In this document: in pieces, positions 47,330 to 59,570 of the stretch
Layout: every line of letters begins with the position of its first letter
Position numbering within the stretch: position 1 is the first letter of the stretch
Assembly (NCBI GenBank): GCA_963931925.1
Contig: OZ007582.1
Location: forward strand, 38,068,617-38,132,616
Length of the DNA: 64,000 bases
Reading direction: 5' to 3'
Origin: Onchidella celtica
Taxonomy: Eukaryota > Mollusca > Gastropoda > Systellommatophora > Onchidiidae
The notes under the pieces: model-generated
Seen by the model: the letters and a program-made list of their open reading frames with translations, nothing else
What the model was told of the DNA's origin: nothing
Database searches by the model: none
Position numbers and translations under genes: made by a program

Positions 47330-47700
47330 TGCCCTTTGAGACTGATCAGCGCTTAATTTTTAAAAACTTTTTGTCATGCCTCTCCGTGGCATCAGTGTAC
47401 AACGCTGTTACAGATAATTCAAGAAATGTGAATTCTCGTTGTTTAAAATCTTTTTTTTTTTCGTTTTCTTTTTATGCGGCTAAACCATGCTGCGTACCAA
47501 ACCTGACGTGATCTGAGGCACCACCTTGCGCCTTCATCTTGGTACCGAACCAGTGCATCATTTCGAGCCAACATACACTGCTGGCGGGCGTGCTCCAGTA
47601 CGAAAATTCAAGTCTGAACTCGCAGCTAAGTACTCGTATTGGTTTTTACATTCTGCATTTTTTTTTCTTTGTTTAGTTGTTTTATTGGTTCAGTTTTCCA
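47330..47700. repeat. Segmental repeat copy A, first part
   Basis: Starts GATTGAGGTGCCCTTTGAGA, as in copies C and D (57230, 60210). It contains a CACCTTGCGCCTTCATCTTGG-like block with GGTACCGAACCAGTGCATCA, and CTCGCAGCTAAGTACTCGTA. It is then interrupted by about 1.4 kb of other sequence before the unit resumes at 49140. Confidence 0.65.
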
Positions 47701-47999
47701 CCCTGTCATATTTTTATCGCCTTTATAAAGGTAAACACGTACGGAAAGTTTGGTGTGTTTTTCCTATGCATTTGCATTTTATTGTATTGTTTCTGTATTG
47801 TAATTCTCAGGTGTGGCGCGGGTGGTTGGCGGGCGCTTCTGGTAGTGCCTGCTTCTCTCCTATCATTCTGTTATACCCTGTCTATTGTCTTGCTTCTTTC
47901 TAGCACAATGTGACCGTTATCATGTCGACGTGCCTTCTCCAAACTCAGACTCAAACTCAGATGAGGCTTATCTTGGAAAAATCCAATTACATGGAAATT

Positions 48000-48240
48000 A
48001 GCAATTAGTATTTGGGGAGGATGTAGCAGTGGCGGAGCTGAGGCGGTTGGGGGGGGGGGGAGACAATGTAATCAAGGGTATAGCTGACCTATACTTTGTG
48101 CCAGATTCCCTGGCCGCTGCCCAAGTAGGTATAAATCCCGCGGACGCTCCTTCCGATTTCCGACCGGTGAGAGCATTCACCAGCCTGATGCTGAAGGAGA
48201 GACCACAACTGCTTCCGTTTTGAGTTGGGAGAGTCAAGAA
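48000..48240. repeat. SINE-like insertion within segmental copy A
   Basis: A GC-richer 240-bp patch with a G13-type run and GACCTATACTTTGTGCCAGA, part of the 1.4 kb that interrupts copy A. Recognised as repeat-like from context only. Confidence 0.3.
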
Positions 48241-48727
48241 GTCAACAGAACTCTAGCGTAACATTTTGTTCACATTTGAGCTGCTGCTGAGTGGTAAGTA
48301 AACTTGTATAACAAATGCGTATTTTATTTAACGTCCATAGGGAACCTAACTCTAGTAAGATTATTTAAGTGTAACTGCTGCCTTTGCGAAATTCACAGAA
48401 ATGCCGTTCAGTCAATTATTATAAACCTAACAGAATGAAATCTGTTAAAGAAAGTACTGTCCTTTGAGGGAAACATGTAAATATTAGATATATTAATCAT
48501 TTATTCTATTGTCAGTGTTTGATTGTCTAAGAGCTTCTGGTCTGACTCATAAAAGTGTCAGCGGCTAAAGTAATAACAAAGTATATATCTGTAGGGTAAG
48601 TGTAGAAGTCAGCCTTGCCTTGATAGATTAGGAAGTCCTGAATGGTTTTATTCTTCAGACGGGAGGAGAGCTACACCACCTTGGCTGTAATTCTAACTTG
48701 AGTGATGTACTTGAAGTCCGAATTCTA

Positions 48728-48799
48728 CACAGTGCTGTGGTATTTGGGGTCTACAGTCCAGTACACAGTGCTGTGGTATTTGGGGTCTACAGTCCAGTC
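48728..48799. repeat. 36-bp tandem doublet
   Basis: CACAGTGCTGTGGTATTTGG followed by GGTCTACAGTCCAGT, present twice with starts at 48728 and 48764 and essentially identical. Confidence 0.9.
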
Positions 48800-49139
48800 G
48801 TCATCGTCAGCATTACATCGCCGTAGAATGACAAGGTTCTATCTCCACTATTTGGCTGCACTGCATTACACACTACTTCTACAGGACTTCCCCATTGTGT
48901 CGAAATATCAAGACGATTCGATGGGTAAATTGTAAGTACATTGTATTACTAAAAAGAAAAAAAAATGCTTGCTTTAAAAGCTATGATCACATGAAACTCC
49001 GATCTTCGATGTCTCAAAAGGTGAAGGAAAGGGGTTTGAACCTTGTCGTTCTAATGGGACGATTAGCCAGCGGTGGAAGGGGGACCTTGCTTGGAGGGTC
49101 CACTACCTGTGCAGCTGGTGCCATACTTCACATTCTGAT

Positions 49140-52100
49140 GTTATGTCCAGTTTTGAATTATGAAGTTTTATGACGATTTATTATTTCAGAAAGTATCCAT
49201 TGCTAAGTCTGAAAGATCGACAAGTTTTTGCAAAAACGTCCATCTCTTAATTAATGGTACATAACATCTAATTGTGCTGTATTTGTAATCTCCAACATAA
49301 TGTTGACAAATTAATAAAGTCTAAAATTTAAATGTTTCAAAATCTATTACTTAAATTAAATAGTTCAATGTCCACACACACATGACATTTCAAACTTAAA
49401 TGGTTTAAATTCCAATTGCTTTAGTTTTTGTCACATCCTCAGTTGTTTCGGAAGTTCTGCGTCACATCCAGAGTTAAAGACCTGCCAGTATGGAAACTTA
49501 ACTTACCTGTTGCTGTAGGATGGAAAGAAAAGCGGCATTGGTGGGGGGAGGGGGGGGAAGGAGGAGGGTGGGGGGGGGGATAATTCATATTCAATAGCAA
49601 TTTTTATTTGGGGGTTTGAAAGGAATTTTTCTTGAGCCTGTTAGTTAATTTTTATGTAGACTTGGATTTAATTTGGTTGGGGGGGGGGGGGGATTATTTT
49701 TTGGTGTTGGGAGTAAGGTGAAGTGGACAATGTTTTATTCCGTGGCAATATATATATATATATATATACACTGTACTTCGATGTCTGTTATGTTAGTGGG
49801 GGGAGGAGGGGGGATGAATAGCAAATGTATTGGGGGGGGGGTGGAAAGAAGTAGGGCAATTTTTATTTGTAAATTAGGGTTGGGGTGGGATGAAGTACAG
49901 TGTTTTTTTGGTTTTTTTTTTCTTTCTATTCTGATCTATCATGTTCCATTCTACTCAGTTCTACTCTATTCTACCCTACTCTACTCTGTTGTACTATGTT
50001 CTACTCCCTCTATTCTCTCTTTTATTTTACTTTATTTCATGTTTATTATTTTTGATTTCACTTTATGAGATCCTGCAGGAACCAGTCTGGAGACCAGATC
50101 TCTATAGTGCCGTGGTGAAGAGTCCCCCTGGATGTATGAAAGCACAATATAAGAAATCATCCTTACCTGTGTCGGGGTAGACCATGCCTCGACCGGTTTG
50201 AGAAAAGTTGTGCATTGATTTTTTTTTTTGAATGTTAGCACAATATATTAAATCATCCAGGCTGTGTCACGGACGACCATTCCGTGGCCGGTTTGAGAAA
50301 AGTTGTGCGCCTTTTATACCGATTCCACGCAATATAGCGCATCCATACTTTGAGCCACCGAAGACTGGTCGATGGCCAAAGTTTGAGAGAAGTTGCGGGT
50401 CGGTCGAGGGGGAATGCGGTAGGTCCTGCATGCCACTGGAGTCCACTCTCGGGGTTCGCGATCTAAACTGTTTAAGTGTAGTTGGGCTTGTATAGATAGT
50501 CAGGGTTCGGGGAGAGGGACGGGTGGATGGAAGGGAGGTGTTGACTAATTACAGAATAATCTTTGATCAGTTCACGTATTTGCGACTATCTACCATACTT
50601 TACCCATTGTATCAAAATGCTCGCAGGCCTTTAATTCGGTGTCAAAAGTTCTTGAAAGATATACCAGGCATAAACCAAAGCAAATGGGATTAACAATAAT
50701 ATAAAACTATTAATTGCAATTCAACTTCAATTAAGTTTATTTCTGATTGGGAACATTATTCAAAACTGGATACATCTGGATGCATTTATAATTATTGAAT
50801 ATTACTATACCAGGCCGCATACGTCTTGCAAATGATTGTTACTTTTGAATCGATGGAGATTACTGAATGAAATAAAAAGGCTTGTCATTTCTAATTCAAG
50901 TTCTATTGATTCCATAAATGAAATAAATTTAAATGAGTATTTCAATCAAAATAGAAACAGTTAAAACACTTGACCCGACGGGCTGAAACCTCATATAGTT
51001 CTGAACCTTGTTTGGTTGTCTATGACTGTGTATCAAGTCATTAGAAAACTGCAAGATTTTTTACTTCACATGAACAATCTTTACTTCGTTTTGAAAAATG
51101 TTTTTACTTCATTTTGAAAAATGTTTGAATTGATCTAATTCGCTAAAAAGTTACAGCCATTTAAAGCTTGCTGCAAGACTTGTGTGGCATAGTATATATA
51201 TGATATAAGTTTTATGTATTAATAAAGTGAATACTTATTCTCTTCTGTGTGGCTTTGTTTCCTTGTTCATGAATGACCATGTGAATTCAGGTGTACAGTA
51301 ATCCATGTTTCCTTCTTAATGATTGAGAGAAATGATAAAAGTTCGTTGAACTTAAGCTTTATTGAATTTAGTCCTAGAAATTAATGCAATGTCTTAGCTT
51401 TTAAGAATTGGGTTTGAATTTAAATGTTGACCCTTTGCCAAAACAAAACGAGGCATGTGTTTTCATAATAGCTTCCCCTAAAAGGAATAATTATTCCCCT
51501 TAATTGGAACTCTTTGTCCATAAAGTACATACGCTCAAAAAAGAGGGGTGAGGGGTATCGCCATCAGCGTATAGATGAAAAGCGTTCTGGGTGAAGGATC
51601 TGTAAAGAATATGTATCTTTTTCGTTACAGTAATAAATTGAAATGTTTAGTTTTATAGCTAGTATATTTATATGTGTTATTACTATTAATAGATCTATTA
51701 TAATATACAGTGCATCATATATACCAAAAAGCTAACTATTTTTCGTGCATCTGTTTGCAGTTGGCATCAGAACAGTTTCAGCTTTTGGAAACGAGAAATT
51801 TTTGTGTATTGGCAAAAATCATGCGCTGGTTGAGTAGGTGATATCTAAGCCAATTTCGAATACAACTACGGCAAAGGAGACAAGTGTGATGGATCTGTTT
51901 AACACAAGAGGCCACGTTTAGGAAACTTTGAGTAATCAAGGAAGTCATAGAGAAAGAGAGGTAAAAACGGTGAGCCGGGTAAGAAGTTCACTCCTTTCCA
52001 TAGGGCAGGGACTGTTTTTGGAAAGCTATGGTACCCATTATAACTGCGGAGGGTTAGGAAACTAACAAACTAATAGCAACAATATCTGCTATATAATGAT

Positions 52101-52912
52101 AGTAAACTCATCAAATGCTGTTTTCCCGCTACTCTTTAAGTTTTAGAATGTGCCTGTTGGATTGTATGTCCCGGGGAAAACTCCCATACACCAAGCTTTG
52201 TAATAACTGCTGCAATATGGTATACATTCAAGTGCCATTGTAACTGCGGGGGTCAGGGGAGGGATAGGGGGGAAGGGGGGGGGGCCGGTTTTTATACCCT
52301 AAGACCCAAGAGATAGGTTTGGGGGGGGGGGTGGCTCAACATGGGGTATTCTCGGAGTGCCGTGATCAGATTTACGACCCACAGCCTTTTTACTTACAAA
52401 TTCATTGAGAAGATTTTACCCCCTTGGGATCATCTTTTCGTTAATTACCTCGTCCCCTCTGTCCATGCTACAGTTGCACTTTCTCTCATTCAGTTAGTAG
52501 TTAGTTAGGACAGGAACAGAACTAACATAAACAGCCACTTTAGATCGGACCTCTGCAGTTTAGATACCTTTATTATTGTGGCATCTGGACTAACAATGGA
52601 CGCTTCTTTTGATGAAGCGGGAAAGTGGGAAGAGCTCACCCCTAGGTTCTGTATAGACCAGGGGCAAGTAGAAAACTAACAAACATTTGCTGTAACATAT
52701 CTCATTCCTTCTGGTTTTTTTTTTCAAACAGAATTTGAAATAAATAAATATATGAAAAGGCAACTAACATTGATCCTTATGTCTAAACATAACCACGTTT
52801 AACAAGTTAAGTTCACTCACTAATGGGGTACCAATCAAAAATGAAGTATAATGAGCTCGGGACAAAAAAAATGTAAAGCAAAAGTTTTGTGCAATGAATG
52901 TATCTAAAATCT
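49140..52912. repeat. Segmental repeat copy A, main part (longest copy)
   Basis: Landmarks in order: GACGATTTATTATTTCAGAAA (49171), AACTTAACTTACCTG (49498), G-runs (49550-49690), a TTCTACTC-type pyrimidine tract (49925-50035), GATCCTGCAGGAACCAGT (50068), GACCGGTTTGAGAAAAGTTG (50190, repeated), CGCAGGCCTTTAATTCGGTG (50624), CCGCATACGTCTTGCAAATG (50815) and GGCATCTGGACTAACAATGG (52580). No exon or ORF is conserved among the copies. Confidence 0.85.
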
Positions 52913-55735
52913 GCAACATGCAACACTTTGCGCCTTCATCTTGGGATCGAACCTTCATACATTGACGGACGTGCTGCATTACAAAAAGTCAAGTCTGGAA
53001 TAACAGCTAAGTACTCGTATTGGTTTGACATTGTACGGGATTTTTTTGTCAGTCGTTTTATTGGTTCTGATGTTGTGTCCAATTTTGAATGATGTTTTAT
53101 GACGATTTACTACTCCAGAAAATGTCCTTAGCTAAGTTTGAAAAAACGGCAAGTTTTTCCAAAAATAGTCATCACTAAATTAATCGTATATAAGGTCTGA
53201 TTGTGCTGTATTTCTAATCTCCAACATAATGTTGAGAAAGTAATGAGGTGTAAAATATAAATGTTTGAAAATCTATTTGCTAAATGAAATTGTTCAATAT
53301 CCGCACATACATATTGTGTGGCACGATAATATCTCACATTTTAATGGTTTAAATTCCATTTGCTTTGGTTGTTGCCACATTATTAAAGTTGTGTTTGTGA
53401 AGTTTTACTTCACATGCAGAGTTAATGACCTGCGAGAATGGAAACTTAACTTACCTGTAGGATGGAAAGAAAAGCGTCCGTTGTTGGGGGGGGGGGGGGA
53501 GGGAGAGGCGTGGTGGAGGAAGTGGGATAAGCCATATTTCATTATTCACATTATTCATACCGAATAATACTTTTCATTTGGGGGTTTGAAAGAATGTTTC
53601 TTCAGCCTGTTCGCTTATTTTTGTGTAGAGTTAGATTTAAATTGGTTTTGGTGCGGCCCCCCCGGATTTGGATTTTTTTTTTTTTAGGTCTTGGGAGTAA
53701 GGCCAAGTGAACAATATTTTATTATGTGGCAAAAATATTTTGATGTTATGATAGTGATGGAGGACTGGTTAGGGGATGAGTAGCAACTGTATTGGGGGGC
53801 CCTGGAGTAGGGAGGGTGAGTCAAGAAGTAGTACGGTCATTTCCTTTGTAAATTGGGGTGGGGGAAGGCAGAAATGAGGTACAGTGTTTTTTATCTTTAC
53901 TTTTTATTCTCAGTTTCTATACTTTCTATTCTTTCTAATCTGTTCTGTTCTATTCCATTCTACTCAATTCTACCTCAGTCTACTCTGTTGTACTATATTC
54001 TACTTCCTCTATTCTCTTTCATTTTTATTTTATTTTATTTTTATTATTTTTTATTTCACTTTATTAGATCCTGCGGGAACCAGTTCTAGTACCTTGATGT
54101 AAGATTTTCCCCTGGTTTTATGTATGCACAAATAATTATATGAAACCATCCAGACTTTGTTGCGGGGTAGACCATGCCGTACTAGCCGCACACGTCTTGC
54201 AAACAGTTGTAACTTTAGAACCGCTTGAAATGATTAAATGAAATAAAAAGCTTTGTCATTTTTAATCCGAGTTCTATTGATCCCATAAATGAACTAAATC
54301 TAATTAAATGAGCATTTAAGGCAAGATAGAAACGGTTAAAACGCTTGACCCAACAGGTTGAAACCTCATAAAGTTCTGACATTATTTTTGGTTGGCTGTC
54401 CAAGTCATTAGAAAACAGAAAAGACTTTTTTTTTCACGGGAACAATCTTTGGTTCGTTGTTAAGCATTTTGGAATTGAGCTAATTTGTTTAAAAGTCACA
54501 GCCGTTGAAAGTTTGTTTACAAGACTTGTGTGGCTTAGCATAATTATGTGATATATTATGTATTAATGAAGTTAATTTTCTCTTGTGTGTGGCTTTTTCT
54601 TTTTCTTTTGTTCATGAATGACATTGTGAACTCAAGCATCCATGAATCCATTTTTTTTAAAAAGCAAAATCAGGCTCTGGGTGAGTAGATGAAAGTTAAA
54701 CTAATTTCGAATTCAACTATGGCAAAGGAGGCAGTACGATAGATCTGTTTAACATAAGAGGCCCAAGTTTAGGAAACAGGCAGTAATCAAGGAAATCATA
54801 GAGAAAGAGAGGTAAAAACGGTGAGTCAGGTAAGAAGTTCACTCCTTTCCATAGGGCAGGGACTGTTTTTGGAAAGCTATGGTACCCATTATAACTGCAG
54901 AGGGTTAGGAAACTAACAATAGTACTAATCGCAATAATATCTGCTATATAATGATAGCAAACTAATCAAATGCTGTTTTCCTGCGACTCTTTGAGCCTCT
55001 TGGATTGTCCAGGGAAAAGCAACCATATACATCAAGCTTTTTAATAACTGTAGCTAGATGGTATACAGACAGTGTCATTGTAAACGCTGGAGATTGGGGG
55101 AGTGGAGAGGTTGGGGGGGGGGGGCAGGTTTTTACACCCTAAGACGCCCAGCAGATAGGCTGGGAGACTCAACATGGGATATTCTCTGAGTGCCATGATC
55201 AGATTTACTAGCCACACCCTTTTTATTGCCAAATTCATTAAAAAGATTTTGTTCTCTTCGGATCATCTGTTCGTTAATTATCTCGTCCTCTCTGTCCAGG
55301 CTACAGTTGCACTTTCATTCAATTAGTAGTTGGTTAGGAACAGAACTAACATGAACAGCCACTTTAGATCGGACCTCTGCAGTTTAGATACCTTTATTAT
55401 TGTGGCATCTGGACTAACAATGGACGCTTCTTTGATGAAGCGGGAAAGTGGGAGGAGCTGACCCCTAGGTTCTGTACAGACCAGGGGCAAGTAGAAAACT
55501 ATCAAACATTTTCTCTAACTGACCTTATTTCTTCTCTGTTTTTCAAACGGCAACTAAAACAGATAAATACACCGAAAAAGCAATTAACATGATCACACGA
55601 TCCCAACTGTTCTGTCTAAATATATATATGTTTAACAAGTTAAGCTCACTCATGAATGGGATACCATAAAAAAAATGAACTATTATGAGCTCGGGAGAAA
55701 AAAAAAATTGTAAAGTAAAAGTTTTGCTAATCAGT
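52913..55735. repeat. Segmental repeat copy B
   Basis: The same landmarks follow in order (52927, 53104, 53445, 54066, 54186, 55406). Two deletions are visible relative to copy A: about 630 bp between the ACCATGCC and CCGCACACGTCTTGC blocks near 54175, and about 500 bp near 54650. The final 230 bp (AACAAGTTAAG, TGAGCTCGGGA, AAAGTTTTG) match the end of copy A, so A and B are direct tandem copies. Confidence 0.85.
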
Positions 55736-56644
55736 GTTTCTCATTTCTAAAACTTGATTGCTGTAATTATAACTGAAAGCAGGGTCATTCTCCATGACAT
55801 AATCCTGACCTTACTTCTTGTTTGTTCCAACCCCACTTTTTGCACAACTGAGGACTTCGAGTTATATGTTTGCGGCTTTAGTTATCGTGATAAAGAGATA
55901 GGACAAATTGGAACTGTGAAACAACTTGATAAGTTCCACACGGCATTTTAAACAAGTGTCAACGTGTGCATTTGTTATACATTTTGTGAAAAGCTGGAGA
56001 TCCTTTTTTATGTAGAATTTCTAACAAACCAGAACCAAGGTCATGTTTTGCTGCTGATGCAGAGTTTCCGTCTTCACAACCATCAGTGATCAATGTATTG
56101 ATTGTTCCGCCTATTCCTTTGTTGCCTTCCTTTTCGTGCAGAATAGGGCCAAGGAGATGTGGATCTGCCTGTGTCAGGGGACATTAGGACTGAGAATGCT
56201 AACTTCAGTTTGTCCGAGGTAAGATGAAACCCAAGACAGTTATCTATGCAATGGTTTTTTGTTTGTTTGTTTTTTGTTTTCTTTTAAACACCTGCAATGA
56301 ATTTGACGAAATATTACAAAAATGACAGAAAATCTATCTGGTCGCAGCAAGGCTTGAAGTAAAGTCAGAATAGTGTGGCAAAAATAAAAAATAAAAAGTA
56401 TGTAGCAAAGACTCATATAAGAAATGATAAAGAAACGAGACCTTGAATTGCAAAAGAAAAGGGAAGAAAACTCAAGCTTCCTATCGATTGATGCCCATCA
56501 GGACCAAAATATAGCAGGGTTTAAAATGTTATTTCTAACGCAAGGCTTTCTAACGTTCAGCTTCTTCTTTTTGACATATTTTGATACTGCAATGAAGTTG
56601 CAGCTTTTTTTTCTTTCAGCCATCAATGTTATTTTCACGATATA
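55736..56644. other. Spacer between segmental copies B and C
   Basis: Includes the dispersed repeat at about 55785-55980 also seen in the SLC17 intron (4265-4455). The rest is A/T-rich without a supportable gene. Confidence 0.5.
55785..55980. repeat. Dispersed repeat shared with 4265-4455
   Basis: Second copy of the repeat in SLC17 intron 4, same orientation; contains TTTTTGCACAACTGAGGAC and ATGTTTGCGGCTTTAGT. Confidence 0.55.
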
Positions 56645-59570
56645 GAGAATGACCTGGGGAAGACTGTGTGTGATTTTAAGAAATAGTAACCATGTATTTA
56701 AGTTGTAACTTTGTCTTGGAATCATACTTTCATTGTTCAGTTCCATATTAAAATGAGAATTAATGAAGAGGACAGTGCACTTTCGACTTTTAAAAAAGAT
56801 CAATGGAGAAAATGATTTCAGTAGTGAATATGATTGTATAAAGGAATAATGATAATAGATAGTCCAAAACTGATGTTTCCTTTTAATTATGACTCGCCAG
56901 TTATTGTCTAATCTGATGGAGATTGCTTTTCTAAGAATTTTGATACCAAATTTATTATTCTGGCTTAAAGTTATATTTTCAAAGGTGAAAAAGCACCTCT
57001 GATTTGCCAACTTTTGAAAACTGGAAATTGATAGTCCAACTTTGACAGCCCATGCAATGACGGTTGATTGAGCCATGCCTTGAAAAATTTTCAGTTTACA
57101 TGTCAAGGGGGTCTCTATTAGACTCAATTTTGTCTGAGAGGTACAAATCTAATACCAGCATCTCAGTTTACTTAAACTCTAGAATAGAGGATACTCTAGG
57201 ACTCAAGCCTTGTGTCTTGGCTGCTGAGGTGCGCTATGCGACTGAGGAGCACTGAATTTTCTAACCATGACTCGCTGTGAAATCAATGTGCAACATGGCC
57301 TCAGGTGATTCAATAGATGTGCGTTTTCTTTTTTTTTAAATATTTTTTTTCTCTTTTTCTTTTTCATTTTTCTGTGGCTCCCCATGCTGCACACCAAACT
57401 TGTCTTGTGATATCAATCAACACTTTAAACTTTCATCTTGGTATCGAACCAATGCATCACTTCAAGCCTCCACACGTTGACAGGTGTCTTCCGTTCCAAT
57501 AATCCCAAGTCTGGGCTCGCAGCTAAGTATTCGTATTGATTTTACATTCCAAATATTTTTTTTTCAAGTTGTTTCATTGGTTCCAATGTTGTGTGTAGTT
57601 TTGAATTATGAAGTTTTATAACGATTTACTACTCCAGAAAATGTCCATCGTGAAGTCTGAAAAAAAGATAAGACTTGAAGTTTAGCAAAGAAAAGGTCCA
57701 TCTCTAAATGCATGGTACATAACATCTGATTGTGATGTATTTAGAATCCCCAACATAATGTTGACAAGTTAATAAAGTCTAAAATTTAAATGTTTCAAAA
57801 TCTATTTGCTAAATTGTTCAATGTCCATACATGACATAATGTGACAAGATTATATCTCAACGTGAAATGGTCAAATTCCATTTGCTTTAGCTGTTGCCAC
57901 ATTATCAAAGCTATTTTGGGAAGTTTTACGTCACATCCAGAGTTAAAGACCTGTGAATATGGAAACTTAACTTACCTGTTGCTGTAGGATGGAAAGAAAA
58001 GCGTCCTTGATTTGGGGGGTGGGGAGGCAGGGGGAGGGAGTGGGATAAGCCATATAAATTATTCATGCCAAATAATAATTTTCATTGGGCGGTTTGAAGA
58101 GAATGTTTCTTCAGCCAGTTAGCTTATTCTTGTGTAGAATTGGATTTAAGTTGGTTTGGTGCGGGTTTGGTGCGGGTTTGGGGGGGGGGGGGTAGGATTT
58201 TTTGTGTGTGTGTTGGGAATAAGGCGGAGTGGACAATGTTTTGTTCTGTGTCAAAGATATTTTATGTTAGTGGAAGAGGGGCGGGGGAATGAGTAGCAAA
58301 TGTATTGTGGGGGGGGGGGGTGAGGTAGTACGGTAATTTTCTTTATGAGTTGGGGGGAGGGGGCGAAGTAATACGGTAATTTTCTTTATAAGTGGATTTG
58401 GGGGAGATGGGTAGTGTTTTTTTATCTGTATTTTTTTTTCTTTTTCTGTTCTTTCTAATCTGTTGTATTCTGGTCCCTTCTACACAGTTCTACTCCAGTC
58501 TATTCTGTTGTACTATAGTCTACTCCTTCTGTTCTCTCTCTTTCATTTGACTTTATTTCATTTTCATTATTTTTTATTTCGCTTTATTAGATCCCGCAGG
58601 AACCAGTTCTAGTGCCATGATGTAAGATTCCCACTGGATTTATGCATGCACAATATATGAAACCATCCAGACTTTGTGCCGCGGTTGACCATGCCTCGAC
58701 CGGTTTGAGAAAAGTTGTGCTTGGATTTTCTTTGAATAGATTTAGCACAACATAATAAACCATCCAGACTGTGTCACGAAAAACCAGTCCTTGGCCAGAT
58801 TGAGAAAAGTTGTGCGCGTTTTATGTTGATTCCGCGCAAATATAGTCTATCCATACTTTTAGCTACCTAAGACTATTCGCTGGCCGAAGTTTGAGAAAAG
58901 TTGTGCGGTCGGTCGAGGGGGGAAACGGCAGGTCCTGCATGCCACGCTCGTCCACTCTTGGGTTTTACGATCTAAACTAATGTTTAACAGTAGGTCTTAA
59001 ATTCCAGTGTAGTTGGTCTTGTAAAGGTAGTTGGGAGGGGGGGGGGCTGGAGGGAGGGGAGGTGATGACTAATTACAGAATAATTTGTGATCAATTCACG
59101 TACTTGCAGCTTCCTACTTATTTTTCCCATTGTATCAAAATGCTCGCAGGCCTTTAATTTGGTGTCAAACGTTCTTCAAAGTTATACCAGGCATAAACCA
59201 AAGAAATTGGGTTAACAATATTATAAAACTGTTAATACCAATTCAACTTCAATTAAGTTTGTTTCTGATTGTGAACATTATTCAATAGTGAACACATCTG
59301 GATCCATTTATAGTTAATTAAAAAATACTATACTAAGGCCGCATACATCTTGCACACAGCTGTAACTTTAATCGCTGGAGATAATTGAATGAAATAAAAG
59401 GTCCTGTCATCTTTAATTCAAGTTTTATTGATCCCATAAATGAAATGGAAATAAATGAGCATTTCTGGGTAGATAGAAACAGTAAAACACTTGACCTGAC
59501 ATGCTTAAACCTCATAAAGTTCTGAACCTTGTTCGGTTGTCCATGACAGGACATCAAGTCATTAGAATGT
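56645..59570. repeat. Segmental repeat copy C
   Basis: Opens with AGAATGACCTGGGGAAGACT and TTGTAACTTTGTCTTGGAAT, which recur at about 59572. Then AGCATCTCAGTTTACTTAAA (57158), the TTTCATCTTGGTATCGAACC block (57431), AACTTAACTTACCTG (57965), the pyrimidine tract (58440-58575), GATCCCGCAGGAACCAGT (58589), CGCAGGCCTTTAATTTGGTG (59146) and CCGCATACATCTTGCACACA (59339). The unit length is therefore about 2.93 kb. Confidence 0.85.

Noticed and set aside
56498-57127. 209-codon minus-strand ORF
   Set aside because: Lies within segmental copy C; the related copy D at about 59570-60060 does not keep the frame, and there is no domain likeness.
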